A stretch of 64,000 bases of DNA, from NCBI RefSeq assembly GCF_000308455.1, contig NZ_BAFP01000104.1, positions 1 to 64,000 on the forward strand, written 5' to 3'. The translations under genes were made by a program, and so were the position numbers. This stretch comes from Nocardia abscessus NBRC 100374. GTDB lineage: Bacteria; Actinomycetota; Actinomycetes; Mycobacteriales; Mycobacteriaceae. Under the pieces are notes generated by a model. The model saw only the letters and a list, made by a program, of their open reading frames with translations. It did no database searches and was not told the origin of the DNA. Shown in pieces: positions 44,526 to 54,682 of the stretch (position 1 is its first letter; each line of letters begins with the position of its first letter).

Positions 44526-45907
44526 GATTGAAGGGCCTTCCCTTTATGGAAGGGGTCGTCCCGCAGTAGTTGGTGGAGTCCAAGGGCATTCCTGGTGCGT
44601 CGCTGCTTCCTAGGCACGGCTGCGAGGACTTGTTCGCCCAAGCCCATGACGAACCGTGTCCGGTGTTCGGTCGGCAATCTTTCCAAGGTGGCCGTCGCGT
44701 GAGCGGTCCCCTCAGTTGGGTCACCGGCGGCGACCAAGCAAAGAGCACGCTGAAGCTCGATCTGGACTGGCCCGCGCCGACTGTTGGGTGGATACAGGTC
44801 GAGCGCCGCCGACTGCGCCGCTTCTGCCCGGACGGTATCGCCGAGATGGGAGTACACGAAGCTTTCGGCGAACCTGACTCGCTCCTCTGCATATGCCCAG
44901 CAGTGCCAGCTGTGATCTTTGGTCATCGCGGACGGCAATGCCGCAAAAGTCTCGCGCAGCGCAACCAACGATGCCTCCGCTTGCTCAGCACGGCCGAGCA
45001 GGGCGAACGACTGCGCACGGGCCGCAAGCAGGCTTGGCCGCCCGTAGAGCGGGCCTTCTGCGACCAAGTCGTCGGACTTACTGATCTCGCCGATGATGAT
45101 TTCCGGGGCCTGACCGTCATAGATGGCCCGGATAGCTCTGCGCCCCCGCACGTACATCATCGCGTGCAGATCACCTGAGCAGTCAGCGGCGTAGTTCGCA
45201 GTGCGCCACCACCGCATGGCTTCACGTCGCTGTCCGAGGTCGCCGACTGCCTGTGCCAAATACTGACTCAGCAGCGCGCCGATTCGGTACAGCTCCCGGC
45301 GGTACGAGGGGTCCGAAGACCTTGCCAACGCAACCTCGAGACTCATAACGTCGACCAGTAGCGCCTTGTGCAACTCGGTGGCGGTGTGAGTTACGGCTGT
45401 TGCTCCGTACTCCCGCACGATTTCGTTCCAGTCCTCGAGATCTACCGAAGCCCCCTCCGACACCGCCAGATTGAGTCCGTGCCGAACCGACTCCAACCCG
45501 AGCGCCACGCCGACACCGGCGGCGGGAGCGTTGAACAGGAAGTCTCGGCGGAGCACGTCGTCAACCTCTTTCCCTACCGTCGGCAGGAACTTCGGCGAAT
45601 CATTCTCGTCTGCCCCCATCCTAACGACACCGGTCGAGCGCTCGACCGGATTGAAACCGAGTTCGGCATCCGTTGCCGCGCCGAGAACAGCCCGCAACCC
45701 CGCACGGTAATCGGTGTTGGGCCAACGAAATACACCGCGCTCCAACTTGCCGATGTAGTTGGCGGACAACTGAATTACCCGGCCATTCTGACGATACACC
45801 CACCTGTTCACCGCGTCGGCGAGTTCCGCCCGTGACAACGGGTGCCCGGTCAACTCGGACGTGATTCGCTTCCTAGCCCCGCTGAGCTGATGATTCGGTT
45901 CAGACAA
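44522..45907 (-). CDS. XRE-type regulator with TPR-like C-terminus
   Basis: A protein of about 461 residues. The N-terminal helix-turn-helix (about residues 15-75) includes PLSRAELADAVNRWVYRQNG and ANYIGKLERGVFRWP. The large helical C-terminal region is TPR-like, with LGRAEQAEASLVALRETFA and YSHLGDTVRAEAAQSAALDL. This architecture is common among actinobacterial (especially Streptomyces and Nocardia) regulators of unknown ligand. The start is uncertain: TTG at 45907 is used, and GTG at 45937 is an alternative. It overlaps the GNAT gene and diverges from a three-gene unknown operon. Confidence 0.75.
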   Translation of the reverse strand: MSEPNHQLSGARKRITSELTGHPLSRAELADAVNRWVYRQNGRVIQLSANYIGKLERGVFRWPNTDYRAGLRAVLGAATDAELGFNPVERSTGVVRMGADENDSPKFLPTVGKEVDDVLRRDFLFNAPAAGVGVALGLESVRHGLNLAVSEGASVDLEDWNEIVREYGATAVTHTATELHKALLVDVMSLEVALARSSDPSYRRELYRIGALLSQYLAQAVGDLGQRREAMRWWRTANYAADCSGDLHAMMYVRGRRAIRAIYDGQAPEIIIGEISKSDDLVAEGPLYGRPSLLAARAQSFALLGRAEQAEASLVALRETFAALPSAMTKDHSWHCWAYAEERVRFAESFVYSHLGDTVRAEAAQSAALDLYPPNSRRGPVQIELQRALCLVAAGDPTEGTAHATATLERLPTEHRTRFVMGLGEQVLAAVPRKQRRTRNALGLHQLLRDDPFHKGKALQS

Positions 45908-46147
45908 GCCCCGTCCCCCTCGTTCGGTAACCCGCACCAAATCATCGCATCCACGCCGGGCGTCCAAGTCCGAACTGAATCCACCTCCCGCGTTCCTCCC
46001 CTTTTCCTCCCCCGAACGAGCCTTCCGCAACGCCCCGCCGTGACGGAATCTAGGCACAGCACTCAACACCGGACTGACACCGAGACCTCGTCAGGCTGTC
46101 CGGCGGGGGTGCCCGTCAACGAGCGACTGGAGAAGGAAGGCAGTGGA

Positions 46148-46669
46148 ATGCGACCGGTTCGCAGATTTGCGGCAAATGGCACAGCGCACGAAGAGCCACT
46201 CGTACACGGCGTAGCCGCAGACACCCTGATGTCGAGGTGCCGGTTCTATCGGGAGGTCTGCGGCCTGCCCGCGCGGGTTCAACCGCAACTCCGCCAACTC
46301 TTCATCCCCTCAGGCAGCGTCGGCGGAGTCACCGTCCCCGCCGAACTCGGCGCGGCCGTCAAATGCCATATGCAGGGGCGCGGCCTTCCGCCCGGCCCGA
46401 TCGTCTCGCATCCCCGGTCGAAGCGATGGACGTTCCTCGTCGTGCCGGACGTTCCCAACGACGACGTGGCCCTGTTCGGAGAACTGTTCCGCCTCAACGC
46501 CTCCATCGCCCGCCTCGGCGCGCAGATCGCACTCCCATCGCCGCTGGACCGACACGGATTTCGGGTATGGGTGCAGCCACCCCGTGACAGCTACCGGCCC
46601 TCAGGGCTGGCCGTCATCGAATCCGTCCGCGCGTGTGCCGGGACCCGTCCGCCCCGACGCGATAGGTAG
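46148..46669 (+). CDS. Unknown protein divergent from the XRE regulator
   Basis: A 173-residue soluble protein that I do not assign to a named family. Recognisable stretches are FIPSGSVGGVTVPAELGAAV, LPPGPIVSHPRSKRWTFLVV and HGFRVWVQPPRDSYRPSGLA. They resemble small uncharacterised actinobacterial proteins that occur beside XRE/TPR regulators. The ATG at 46148 has AAGGAAGG upstream. It is 9 bp before the next gene, with which it forms an operon. Pairing with the divergent regulator is positional only. Confidence 0.6.
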   Translation: MRPVRRFAANGTAHEEPLVHGVAADTLMSRCRFYREVCGLPARVQPQLRQLFIPSGSVGGVTVPAELGAAVKCHMQGRGLPPGPIVSHPRSKRWTFLVVPDVPNDDVALFGELFRLNASIARLGAQIALPSPLDRHGFRVWVQPPRDSYRPSGLAVIESVRACAGTRPPRRDR

Positions 46670-46678
46670 AGCCGGAAC

Positions 46679-47062
46679 ATGCACACCCCCGACCGCGACG
46701 ACTACCTACTCATCGACTCGAATCAGCAGGGGAGTTCAAGGCGCGACAGCTTGGATACCGATCGACAGGTCGAAGCGGTCGTCCTGCGGCATCCCGACGG
46801 ACCCATCGATGTCCGCATATTCATCGACGGTGTGGAAACGGCCATCACCGAATTCACGCTCGATGCAGGCGCTGGGTGGTGCTGGGCAGATTGGAAGCAC
46901 AGCCGAGACCGAAACCTCTCGGCTGCTTCTCCGGCAGCAAGGCAAGCCATGCTAGCCGCGTACGCCGACCCTCCAGGCGGAAGGTACGTCGAGGATCGCA
47001 GCGAATCGCAGTGGCTCGATGATGTCTCAACAATAGTGACGACCGAAGAGGATGAACGATGA
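46679..47062 (+). CDS. Hypothetical protein
   Basis: A 127-residue hydrophilic protein starting MHTPDRDDYLLIDSNQQGSS. It contains a short beta-rich core (VEAVVLRHPDGPIDVRIFID) and a Trp-rich stretch GWCWADWKHSRDRN, and its C-terminus is acidic. It has no signal peptide or membrane segment, and no family is recognised. The stop overlaps the next gene start (ATGA), so it is translated with the following 70-residue protein. Confidence 0.6.
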   Translation: MHTPDRDDYLLIDSNQQGSSRRDSLDTDRQVEAVVLRHPDGPIDVRIFIDGVETAITEFTLDAGAGWCWADWKHSRDRNLSAASPAARQAMLAAYADPPGGRYVEDRSESQWLDDVSTIVTTEEDER

Positions 47063-47271
47063 CATGGGATCAACTGACGATTGGCAGTTGGGTCAGCACA
47101 AGTGAAGGCTGCCCTGTCAGAACAGTCATAGGCGAGGACAGCGAATCCGTGACATTCGTATTCGGCACCTCCGGCAATGAATTCGAACTCACGATCGACC
47201 GCTCAACCCTGGCAGAGATGCTTCAGCTCGGCTCGCAGGCGTTGAGTGCGCTGGTACCAGCCAGTCGTTGA
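47059..47271 (+). CDS. Small hypothetical protein
   Basis: A 70-residue protein starting MTWDQLTIGSWVSTSEGCPV, with two predicted beta-rich halves followed by a C-terminal amphipathic helix (TLAEMLQLGSQALSALVPAS). It is third in the three-gene operon and overlaps the upstream gene by 4 bp. The stop is 12 bp from the end of the convergent mcrC-type gene. Overlap with the upstream gene supports reality; function unknown. Confidence 0.6.
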   Translation: MTWDQLTIGSWVSTSEGCPVRTVIGEDSESVTFVFGTSGNEFELTIDRSTLAEMLQLGSQALSALVPASR

Positions 47272-47283
47272 GCGATGAGAAGA

Positions 47284-48468
47284 CTATCGGTGCAGGATCG
47301 CGCGGGCAATGGTGTCGATCTCTTGCAGGAGTTCGGTCGGCGGAGCCCCGAGATCGAGAGCACGACAGTGGATTGTGATGCCGGAGCGAACGAGTTTGTG
47401 CGTCTTCACCGGCCCGTTGCCCTTCGCATAGATCAAGTGACCTTCCTCGAGGCCGAGCGTCGAGCAGTACGCAAGCATCTGGTAGATATCGGCTTCGGGA
47501 AAGCCTTTCGGCCGCTCGGCTTTGTACTTCGCGTCGACCACCGCGACCGGGCAATCACTCGCGTCGTACCAGATCAAGTCCGGCTTCATGAGTATCGTCT
47601 TCGCCAAATCCATCCAGATTCGCCCCTGGGTGACCGCACGTCCGCCATGTCGACGCATAGCCATGCTCAACGCACTCGTGACGAAATCCTCGTAGATCTT
47701 CCACATGTCGAACATGAACCCGGTGACGGCCAAGCTCCCGCTGCGCTGGTCGAAGGAGCAGTTGTCGAGGATGACTTCAGACAGTCTCAGGACATCGTGA
47801 TACCTGACATTCAGCCTAGTAGGCCGCCACACGGGTCGAGCGACGTTTCGCTGCGGGAGGGCCACATCATCCATCTGATGTCGAATACGACTGAGCTTGT
47901 GCCGAGCGTCCGCACTGACCTGCGGCAGAGTGCTCAAAGCCGTCGCCGCCGCAAGGACAATTCGATTTTCGGCAATATCGGTAGTGAAGTCGTCGTACTC
48001 GACCGCGACCGGCAGCGGCAAGCCGTGCCGCCGAGTGATCTGCTCGTTGAAGTCGATGCGACCTCGGACCAGTTGGAGCGATTCCGTCTTAGTGCGGTAG
48101 CCCTGGAGCAGGCCGCCCTCCATCGCCCGCGCGGCCAAGCGCACGAAAGATTCAGAAACCGCAGGAAAGAGTCCATCGGCTTTGTCGAGATGAACCACCT
48201 CCTCACGCCAAATCTTCGGATTAGAGCAGTAACCTATGAAAAAGAGCAGCCGCCTCAATTCGGTGATCTTCGGTCGGACGTCGATCTGCACATTACCGAC
48301 TTTGACCGAACCTACTTTGCCGCCGGGTGTGATCCGACATTTGCCCGGCGCGGAAGACTTCACGCTGACGAATTTCGTCTCCGTCAAGGCGTCGAACTCC
48401 CCGGGTGCGAGGTCGACGATCTTCCAGGTTCCGTGTTCGATCAGTTCAATCGGCGGTTTGGCCCCCAT
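47284..48468 (-). CDS. mcrC: McrC-type nuclease subunit of a methylation-dependent restriction system
   Basis: A 394-residue McrC-like protein. The N-terminal part (residues 1-200) has VQIDVRPKITELRRLLFFIG and LQLVRGRIDFNEQITRRHGL. The C-terminal PD-(D/E)xK nuclease core is visible as MKPDLIWYD followed by VAVVDAKYKAERPKGFPEAD. It should cut DNA containing modified cytosine, together with the adjacent McrB-type GTPase/ATPase. It starts 4 bp after the McrB-like stop on the same strand. Confidence 0.88.
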   Translation of the reverse strand: MGAKPPIELIEHGTWKIVDLAPGEFDALTETKFVSVKSSAPGKCRITPGGKVGSVKVGNVQIDVRPKITELRRLLFFIGYCSNPKIWREEVVHLDKADGLFPAVSESFVRLAARAMEGGLLQGYRTKTESLQLVRGRIDFNEQITRRHGLPLPVAVEYDDFTTDIAENRIVLAAATALSTLPQVSADARHKLSRIRHQMDDVALPQRNVARPVWRPTRLNVRYHDVLRLSEVILDNCSFDQRSGSLAVTGFMFDMWKIYEDFVTSALSMAMRRHGGRAVTQGRIWMDLAKTILMKPDLIWYDASDCPVAVVDAKYKAERPKGFPEADIYQMLAYCSTLGLEEGHLIYAKGNGPVKTHKLVRSGITIHCRALDLGAPPTELLQEIDTIARAILHR

Positions 48469-48472
48469 CCCA

Positions 48473-49687
48473 CTACACGCCGCCGTCGATTCCGGCCTCT
48501 GCGCGTTCCGCTATGGACTCGAGCGAGTAGCGCTGCTCGACATCTATATTCGCATCACCGAAGTGGTATTCCTGAAGAAGCGGGATAATGGATGTCCGCC
48601 ACGTGAGATCCATGCCGTGCCGAGTGATAGCAGCCGGACGCATGAAGTACGAAGGACCGATCTTGAAATCCTCGTCTTCAATGGTCGCATTGAGTATGTC
48701 CACAATGTCGGCGATCGTCGTGTTGTGTCCGTTCGCCTCGAGCCAGTTTCGCAGGATGCTTCTGGTCGGCTCATCAGAAGGGTGAAGTGACATGAATGCG
48801 AACCGCCTCCGCATCGCCGAGTCGACAAGTGCGATCGACCTGTCCGCAGTATTCATAGTACCGATGATGGCGATATTCTTCGGCAGCGCGAAGCTCTCCT
48901 TGCCGTCCGAGTACAGCAGGTCGATACTCTCGTCTCGATATTCCAACAGGTAGTACAGTTCGCCGAAGATTTTTGCAAGGTTGCCACGATTGATCTCATC
49001 GATGATGAGCGTGAACACCACGTCAGGATTTTTACGTGCCTCGTCTGCCAACAGTCGTAGCGGCCCTTGCTGAAGGTGGTACGCGAGGCGACCGTCTGTC
49101 GACTGAACAGGTCGGAACCCTTCGAAGAAGTCTTCGTAGGAGTAGGCGGGATGGAACTGGACGATCTTGACATTCTCCTGGCCGGAGAGGTGCTCAGCCA
49201 ATGCCTTGGCCAGGTAGGTCTTGCCTGTTCCCGGTGGTCCGTAGAAGATCAACTGCGGCCGATCGCGAAGGAGGTCGATGCACTCCTGAAGCCAAGCCTT
49301 CGGCACGAACAGCTGTGCGGCCAGCTCATCGGTCGCATCCTTGAAAGTCGGCTCTACCTTGGACTGTTCGTCTCGGTTGCGTTGGGGCCGCCAGGTGAGA
49401 CCGAAGGCCTCAGCGAAGACGTTCATCAACTCGGCGGCGTTCTCGAGAGTGAGTTGCAGCGACTGGCTGCTCTTGGGATGAGACTCTCGCTGGTCGGAGC
49501 CGAACGTGGACAGGTGAACGAGAGGTTTGTCGTCGAAGTCCTTGATCACCTTGTACTGGCACGTGACAGAGTTCTCGAGCTTGTGAGGCCGAATCTCTTG
49601 TTGGCTCGGTACGATCTCGCGGATACGCGCCATCAGTCGGGGCTCCCGTCCAAGCGACGATACAAAGTGGTCGATGTCGTACGGCAC
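48473..49687 (-). CDS. mcrB: McrB-type AAA+ NTPase with short unusual N-terminal domain
   Basis: A 404-residue protein. Residues 1-125 are an N-terminal domain with LVHLSTFGSDQRESHPKSSQ that I do not recognise as a standard McrB recognition fold. An AAA+ module follows: Walker A YGPPGTGKT near residue 150, the McrB-type Walker B LIIDEINRGNLAKIFGEL near 232, and sensor GTMNTADRSI near 283. It should recognise modified DNA and drive McrC by nucleotide hydrolysis. The start at GTG 49687 is weak; ATG 49633 is an alternative. Confidence 0.82.
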   Translation of the reverse strand: MPYDIDHFVSSLGREPRLMARIREIVPSQQEIRPHKLENSVTCQYKVIKDFDDKPLVHLSTFGSDQRESHPKSSQSLQLTLENAAELMNVFAEAFGLTWRPQRNRDEQSKVEPTFKDATDELAAQLFVPKAWLQECIDLLRDRPQLIFYGPPGTGKTYLAKALAEHLSGQENVKIVQFHPAYSYEDFFEGFRPVQSTDGRLAYHLQQGPLRLLADEARKNPDVVFTLIIDEINRGNLAKIFGELYYLLEYRDESIDLLYSDGKESFALPKNIAIIGTMNTADRSIALVDSAMRRRFAFMSLHPSDEPTRSILRNWLEANGHNTTIADIVDILNATIEDEDFKIGPSYFMRPAAITRHGMDLTWRTSIIPLLQEYHFGDANIDVEQRYSLESIAERAEAGIDGGV

Positions 49688-49930
49688 GGGGCGTCACGCC
49701 ACACCGAACCCGGGTTGTCCGGGCGCGGCGCGGAGTTCAGGAGGCGTTGCTCGATCGAACTGACGGCGCGAGACTGTTCACACCCTGTCCTCCCCGGGGC
49801 CATGGCGACCAGAATAGCGTCGTGTACCGACACTTTCGCCGCGGCTAGATCTCGAATACCGGTAGCCGTGCCCACGCGGGCAGCAGGCGTGTGATGACCT
49901 CGGCGAACCGGCAATAATGGGGGTTATGGC
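49688..49930. other. Divergent promoter region of mcrB and GNAT gene
   Basis: 243 bp between divergent genes with no credible coding frame. It presumably contains both promoters. No operator was recognised. Confidence 0.35.
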
Positions 49931-50533
49931 ATGAGTCCGGAGCAGTCCGTGCCGATAGAGGACATCGACTTTCAGCACTGCACCGCTGCACAGGCGCGCG
50001 AACTCCGCGACGAAGTCGAACGCATCTTCCGCGACTCCTACGTCGATGCGATCGAATCCGGCGAAGAGTTCGAGTCGCCCGAGGCGTTCCTGCCCCGGTT
50101 CGACGCCTACACCGACCCCGCCCGCGCTGGCGGTTTCGAGTTGGTGATCGCTCGTCTCGACGGCGAGCTCTGCGGCCAGGCATGGGGTTGGCCGCTCACC
50201 GCCGAGACCGCGTGGTGGGGCGGACTGCGGCTCGATGAAGGCGACCGTGCAGCCTTCACCGTCGAGAATGGTTCCCGCACATTTGCATTCAGCGAGATCA
50301 TGGTGCGCAAGCAGTTCACGGGGCGAGGTATCGCCAGTGTCCTGCACGACGAACTGCTCAAGGGTCGGCCTGAGCAGCGCGCGACACTGCTGGTCCGCCC
50401 AGACAATCACCGGGCCTATGGCAACTATCGCCGGTGGGGGTGGTACCGCGTCGGCACTCTGCGACCGAGCTGGCCAGATGCCCCGCAGTTCGATGTTCTG
50501 ATGCGCGATCTTCAGCAGGACGGTTCGCGCTAG
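49931..50533 (+). CDS. GNAT-family N-acetyltransferase
   Basis: A 200-residue acetyltransferase with the CoA-binding motif FSEIMVRKQFTGRGIASVLH near residue 120 and the C-terminal DNHRAYGNYRRWGWYRVGTL. It shares the island region with the other GNAT gene (43980-44525), but the two differ clearly in sequence. The substrate is unknown; drug, amino-acid or protein N-termini are all possible. It diverges from the McrB-type gene. Confidence 0.85.
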   Translation: MSPEQSVPIEDIDFQHCTAAQARELRDEVERIFRDSYVDAIESGEEFESPEAFLPRFDAYTDPARAGGFELVIARLDGELCGQAWGWPLTAETAWWGGLRLDEGDRAAFTVENGSRTFAFSEIMVRKQFTGRGIASVLHDELLKGRPEQRATLLVRPDNHRAYGNYRRWGWYRVGTLRPSWPDAPQFDVLMRDLQQDGSR

Positions 50534-50609
50534 CCAAGCACGTGTCACCGAGTTGCGAGCGGCGGCGCCGTTGTTATCGAGAAGCTTTACTTCGCTGTAG
50601 GTGGAGGTT

Positions 50610-51053
50610 ATGAGCAACGATCGAACGTGGGAGGACTTCGTTCCCGAGATCTGCGATATCGCATTCCGATACGGTGCATCGACGCACCTGTCGGACGGTC
50701 AAGTGATCGTGTCGTCTCGCACACCACGGCCGCGTGATCAATCCGCGCGCAGCATCCTCATCACTCGTTTCGACGATGAAGCAGCCCGGATCAGGACCGG
50801 GTGGTGCATCGACGGCCTCGCCGACTACACCATCGGCAATCCCGGGCAGCTGTCGCACGCGGCGAGTCTCATCGACGGGATCTGCGCCGGTGGGGCCGAA
50901 GAGCACGCCTTCTTGGATATTGAGGGGCGCTGGACCGGAGTCGCCTGGCTGATTCGGAGCCCACAGGGAGATGGGATGCGCGGAGGTGACTTCAGAAACC
51001 CGCATCCCAAAGCGACACACCGTCTCGAATCTTGGAGGGACGCAACCGACTGA
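50610..51053 (+). CDS. Hypothetical protein
   Basis: A 147-residue soluble protein starting MSNDRTWEDFVPEICDIAFR, with an alternating alpha/beta pattern including RSILITRFDDEAARIRTGW. It has no signal peptide, membrane segment or recognised family. GGAGG lies just upstream of the ATG at 50610 (spacing is short), and a GTG at 50601 is possible. It follows the GNAT gene by 76 bp on the same strand. Confidence 0.55.
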   Translation: MSNDRTWEDFVPEICDIAFRYGASTHLSDGQVIVSSRTPRPRDQSARSILITRFDDEAARIRTGWCIDGLADYTIGNPGQLSHAASLIDGICAGGAEEHAFLDIEGRWTGVAWLIRSPQGDGMRGGDFRNPHPKATHRLESWRDATD

Positions 51054-51155
51054 TCTCTGACGAGGCGTGAGCCGTCTGTCCGCATGGGTCGCGGGTGGCG
51101 GCGAAGACCGGCCAGAGGAGTTTCGATGCGAATCGTCGCGCGGAGTCTTGCGGCT

Positions 51156-52577
51156 CTACGTAGGCAGCAATCGCGCGACGACTTCGGTCAGCTGCTTGAC
51201 GTTCCGGCACTCGTGCATCGTCACGCACTCCGCGTACACGTGGGCTGCGGAATCCCCCGTCGACCAGGACCGCGACGGCTCCGGGTTCAGCCAGTAGGCA
51301 TGTTTGGCTCGGTCGACAATGGTCTGCACCGCAGCGAGATTCGGGTCCGTGCGGTTCGTCCGCCCGTCACCGAGGATGAGCACGGACGTGCGCGGCCCGA
51401 GGGCATCGGCATAGTTGTCGAGAAACCCTTGGAACGCCTCCCCGTAGTTGGAGCTGCCGAAGCGGGCGACCTTGGTGGAGCGGAGGATGCGGGCGGCTGT
51501 GCCTGGAGTGGGCGGTTCGCCGGGGGTGAAGAAATCGGTGATCTCGTCGCAGGTGTCGACGAAGCCGAAGCTGCGGACCTTGCTGAACTGGTCTTGCAGG
51601 GCCTGGATGAGGTGGAGGGTGAATTCGGCGAAGCCGGTGACCGAGCCGGAGATGTCGGCGAGGACGACGAGGTCGGGGCGGCCGTGTTTGCGGGCGCGCA
51701 GGACCGGGTCGATGGGGACGCCGCCGGTGGACATCGAGCGGCGCAGGGTGCGGCGTAGATCGATTTGACCGCGGACGGCTTTGCGGCGGCGGACGGCGAG
51801 GCGGGTGGCGAGTTTGCGGGCCAAAGGGTGGACCAAGCGGCGCATTTCGGCGAGGTCCTGTTCGCGGGCGCCCAGGAAATCGATCTGGTCGGTGCTGGAT
51901 TCGACACCGCGGCGCGCGATGTATTCGGTGCCGCGCAGTTGCGCCGAGCGCAGCCGGGCTTCGGTTTGGACGGCGGTGCGGAATGCGGCGAGGCGGCGGT
52001 TCGCTTCGATGGTGTGGACGGTGGTGTCGAGCCGGGAGGTGCCGTTCATGCCCGCGACGATGCGATCGATGAGTTCTTCCGGGCGTAGGGCTTTCATCGT
52101 CAGGTAGGAGGACCAGCCGGCGCCGGACGCGGTGGTGACCGGGGCGGAGGTCTGGCCGGTTCCCACGCTGCCGTAGCCGCCGAGTTCGGTCAGCGCCTGG
52201 CGGGCCAGTTCGGCGACCGCCTCCGAATCGTCCTGCGCCAGTGCGGTGATGAGGCGATCTCGCAACGCTTCGATGGATTCGGGTGTCGACGGGTCGGCGG
52301 GCTGTGGCTGCTGCGCGGTCAGGAAGTAGAGGTCGAAGAGTTGATCGAACACGGCGCGTTGACCATTGCGGCGCAGCAGGCAGGCGGCCATGCCGGAGCG
52401 CAGGCGGTTGCGGTCGGCGAGCCCGAGGGCGATCATCGCCTCGGCGGCGTCGATGGTTTCGCTCGGCCCCGCGTTGATGCCGTGATCGCGCAGCAGCCCG
52501 ACGAACTCCACCAGCCGATCGGTCACCGAGTCGGGGTAGGACTGCGTCCGGCTTCCACGTCCTTCCGCCGTACTCAT
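51156..52577 (-). CDS. VWA-domain protein (CoxE/YehP-like) paired with MoxR ATPase
   Basis: A 473-residue protein. The C-terminal von Willebrand A domain (about residues 260-473) has the MIDAS motif ADISGSVTGFAEF, then FGFVDTCDEITDF and LGDGRTNRTDP. The N-terminal 250 residues are helical and Arg-rich. The gene follows a MoxR-type AAA+ gene by 130 bp; such pairs work as chaperone systems that mature metal enzymes or remodel complexes (family knowledge). The ATG at 52577 (MSTAEGRGSRTQ) is used; the longer frame is not conserved-looking. Confidence 0.87.
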   Translation of the reverse strand: MSTAEGRGSRTQSYPDSVTDRLVEFVGLLRDHGINAGPSETIDAAEAMIALGLADRNRLRSGMAACLLRRNGQRAVFDQLFDLYFLTAQQPQPADPSTPESIEALRDRLITALAQDDSEAVAELARQALTELGGYGSVGTGQTSAPVTTASGAGWSSYLTMKALRPEELIDRIVAGMNGTSRLDTTVHTIEANRRLAAFRTAVQTEARLRSAQLRGTEYIARRGVESSTDQIDFLGAREQDLAEMRRLVHPLARKLATRLAVRRRKAVRGQIDLRRTLRRSMSTGGVPIDPVLRARKHGRPDLVVLADISGSVTGFAEFTLHLIQALQDQFSKVRSFGFVDTCDEITDFFTPGEPPTPGTAARILRSTKVARFGSSNYGEAFQGFLDNYADALGPRTSVLILGDGRTNRTDPNLAAVQTIVDRAKHAYWLNPEPSRSWSTGDSAAHVYAECVTMHECRNVKQLTEVVARLLPT

Positions 52578-52707
52578 GCTCTGCCGCGACCTGGCATGGG
52601 TGCGACCGCAGGACGCAGGCCGGGCTTCCATGCGGTGAAGGCAATCCCTGGTGCACGAAGTGTCGCGCCGACCGGCGCGGCACTGACCGCATGATCGAGC
52701 ACAACCT

Positions 52708-53601
<894 letters not shown>

Positions 53602-53632
53602 CGGTAACTAGTCTAGCCGGGCAGGTTCGGCC

Positions 53633-54682
53633 TCAGCTCGGCCCCGGTGCCCGGAAATGGCTCGGTTCGGCGTCGGACGGCACGGCGCTCGCCATGGTGA
53701 ACGGTTCGACCAGCGCGCGCAGTTCCACCAGGTGCCTGGCGTGCGCGTCGAGCGCGCGATCCTCCTCGGCGACCGGCTCCCACTGCCGCACGGGTCGCGC
53801 TTTTCCGTCGTCGTCCACCGCGACCACCACGGCGAGACCGTGCGCCGCCAGCGCCGGTTCGTCGGAGTGCGCGTCGGTGGAGGTCACGTGCACGCTCACG
53901 TGCATGCTGCGCGGGCCGGTGTGGATCAAGCGCGCGGTGACCTCGACGACATGACCGATCACGATCGGCCGGTAGAAGCGGATCCCACCGAAGTAGGAGG
54001 TGAGGACGCGCTGCCCGGCCCAGTCGGCACCGCACACGTACGCCGCTTCGTCGATCCACCGCATCGTCCGGCCACCGTGAACTTTGCCGCCCCAGTTGAT
54101 GTCCGAAGGCGCTGCGAGAAAGCGCAGCGTGGCGCTGGGCGCGGTGCCCGCGGAGGTGTATCGCTGCGCGGCCATCGCCTCCTCGATGTGCTTGCGCACG
54201 GAGATCCGGGCACGCGCCTGCCGGTGCCGCTGCAATTCCAGCAGCGAGGTCGGATTCCATTGCGGGACTTCGACGGTGCGCCGGTCGTCGTCCACCGCGA
54301 CGAAGACCGTCAGGCATTGCGCCGACTGCACCGGCTTCACCCGGGTGGGATCGGTCGAATAGACCGTGACCAGAATGTGCATGCTGGTGCGCCCGGTATG
54401 GACAAGATTCGCGTGTAATTCGACCAGTTCACCGACCGCGATCGGGCGGTCGAGATGAATGTTCCCGACGTAGGCGGTGACGCAGTAACGACCGCTCCAC
54501 TGGGCCGCCGCCGCGTAAGCGACTTTGTCGATCCATTCGAGTAGTTTGCCGCCGTCGACCGATCCCAGGATGCCCGCGTCGGCGGGCTGGACGAGAAATC
54601 GGTGAATCGCCTCGGGCCGCCGACCGGCCGCGGCCGGATTCGAGACTGTCGCGCGAGGGTCGATGTCTGTCGATTCGGTCAA
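53633..54682 (-). CDS. Acyl-CoA thioesterase, double hotdog
   Basis: A 349-residue protein made of two related hotdog domains: the first has ADAGILGSVDGGKLLEWIDK near residue 34, the second GGKVHGGRTMRWIDEAAYV near 197. This is the architecture of BFIT/ACOT-like thioesterases that hydrolyse acyl-CoA. It starts with a TTG at 54682, since no ATG or GTG fits the first hotdog domain. The ribosome site is weak. Its neighbours do not reveal a pathway. Confidence 0.86.
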   Translation of the reverse strand: MTESTDIDPRATVSNPAAAGRRPEAIHRFLVQPADAGILGSVDGGKLLEWIDKVAYAAAAQWSGRYCVTAYVGNIHLDRPIAVGELVELHANLVHTGRTSMHILVTVYSTDPTRVKPVQSAQCLTVFVAVDDDRRTVEVPQWNPTSLLELQRHRQARARISVRKHIEEAMAAQRYTSAGTAPSATLRFLAAPSDINWGGKVHGGRTMRWIDEAAYVCGADWAGQRVLTSYFGGIRFYRPIVIGHVVEVTARLIHTGPRSMHVSVHVTSTDAHSDEPALAAHGLAVVVAVDDDGKARPVRQWEPVAEEDRALDAHARHLVELRALVEPFTMASAVPSDAEPSHFRAPGPS

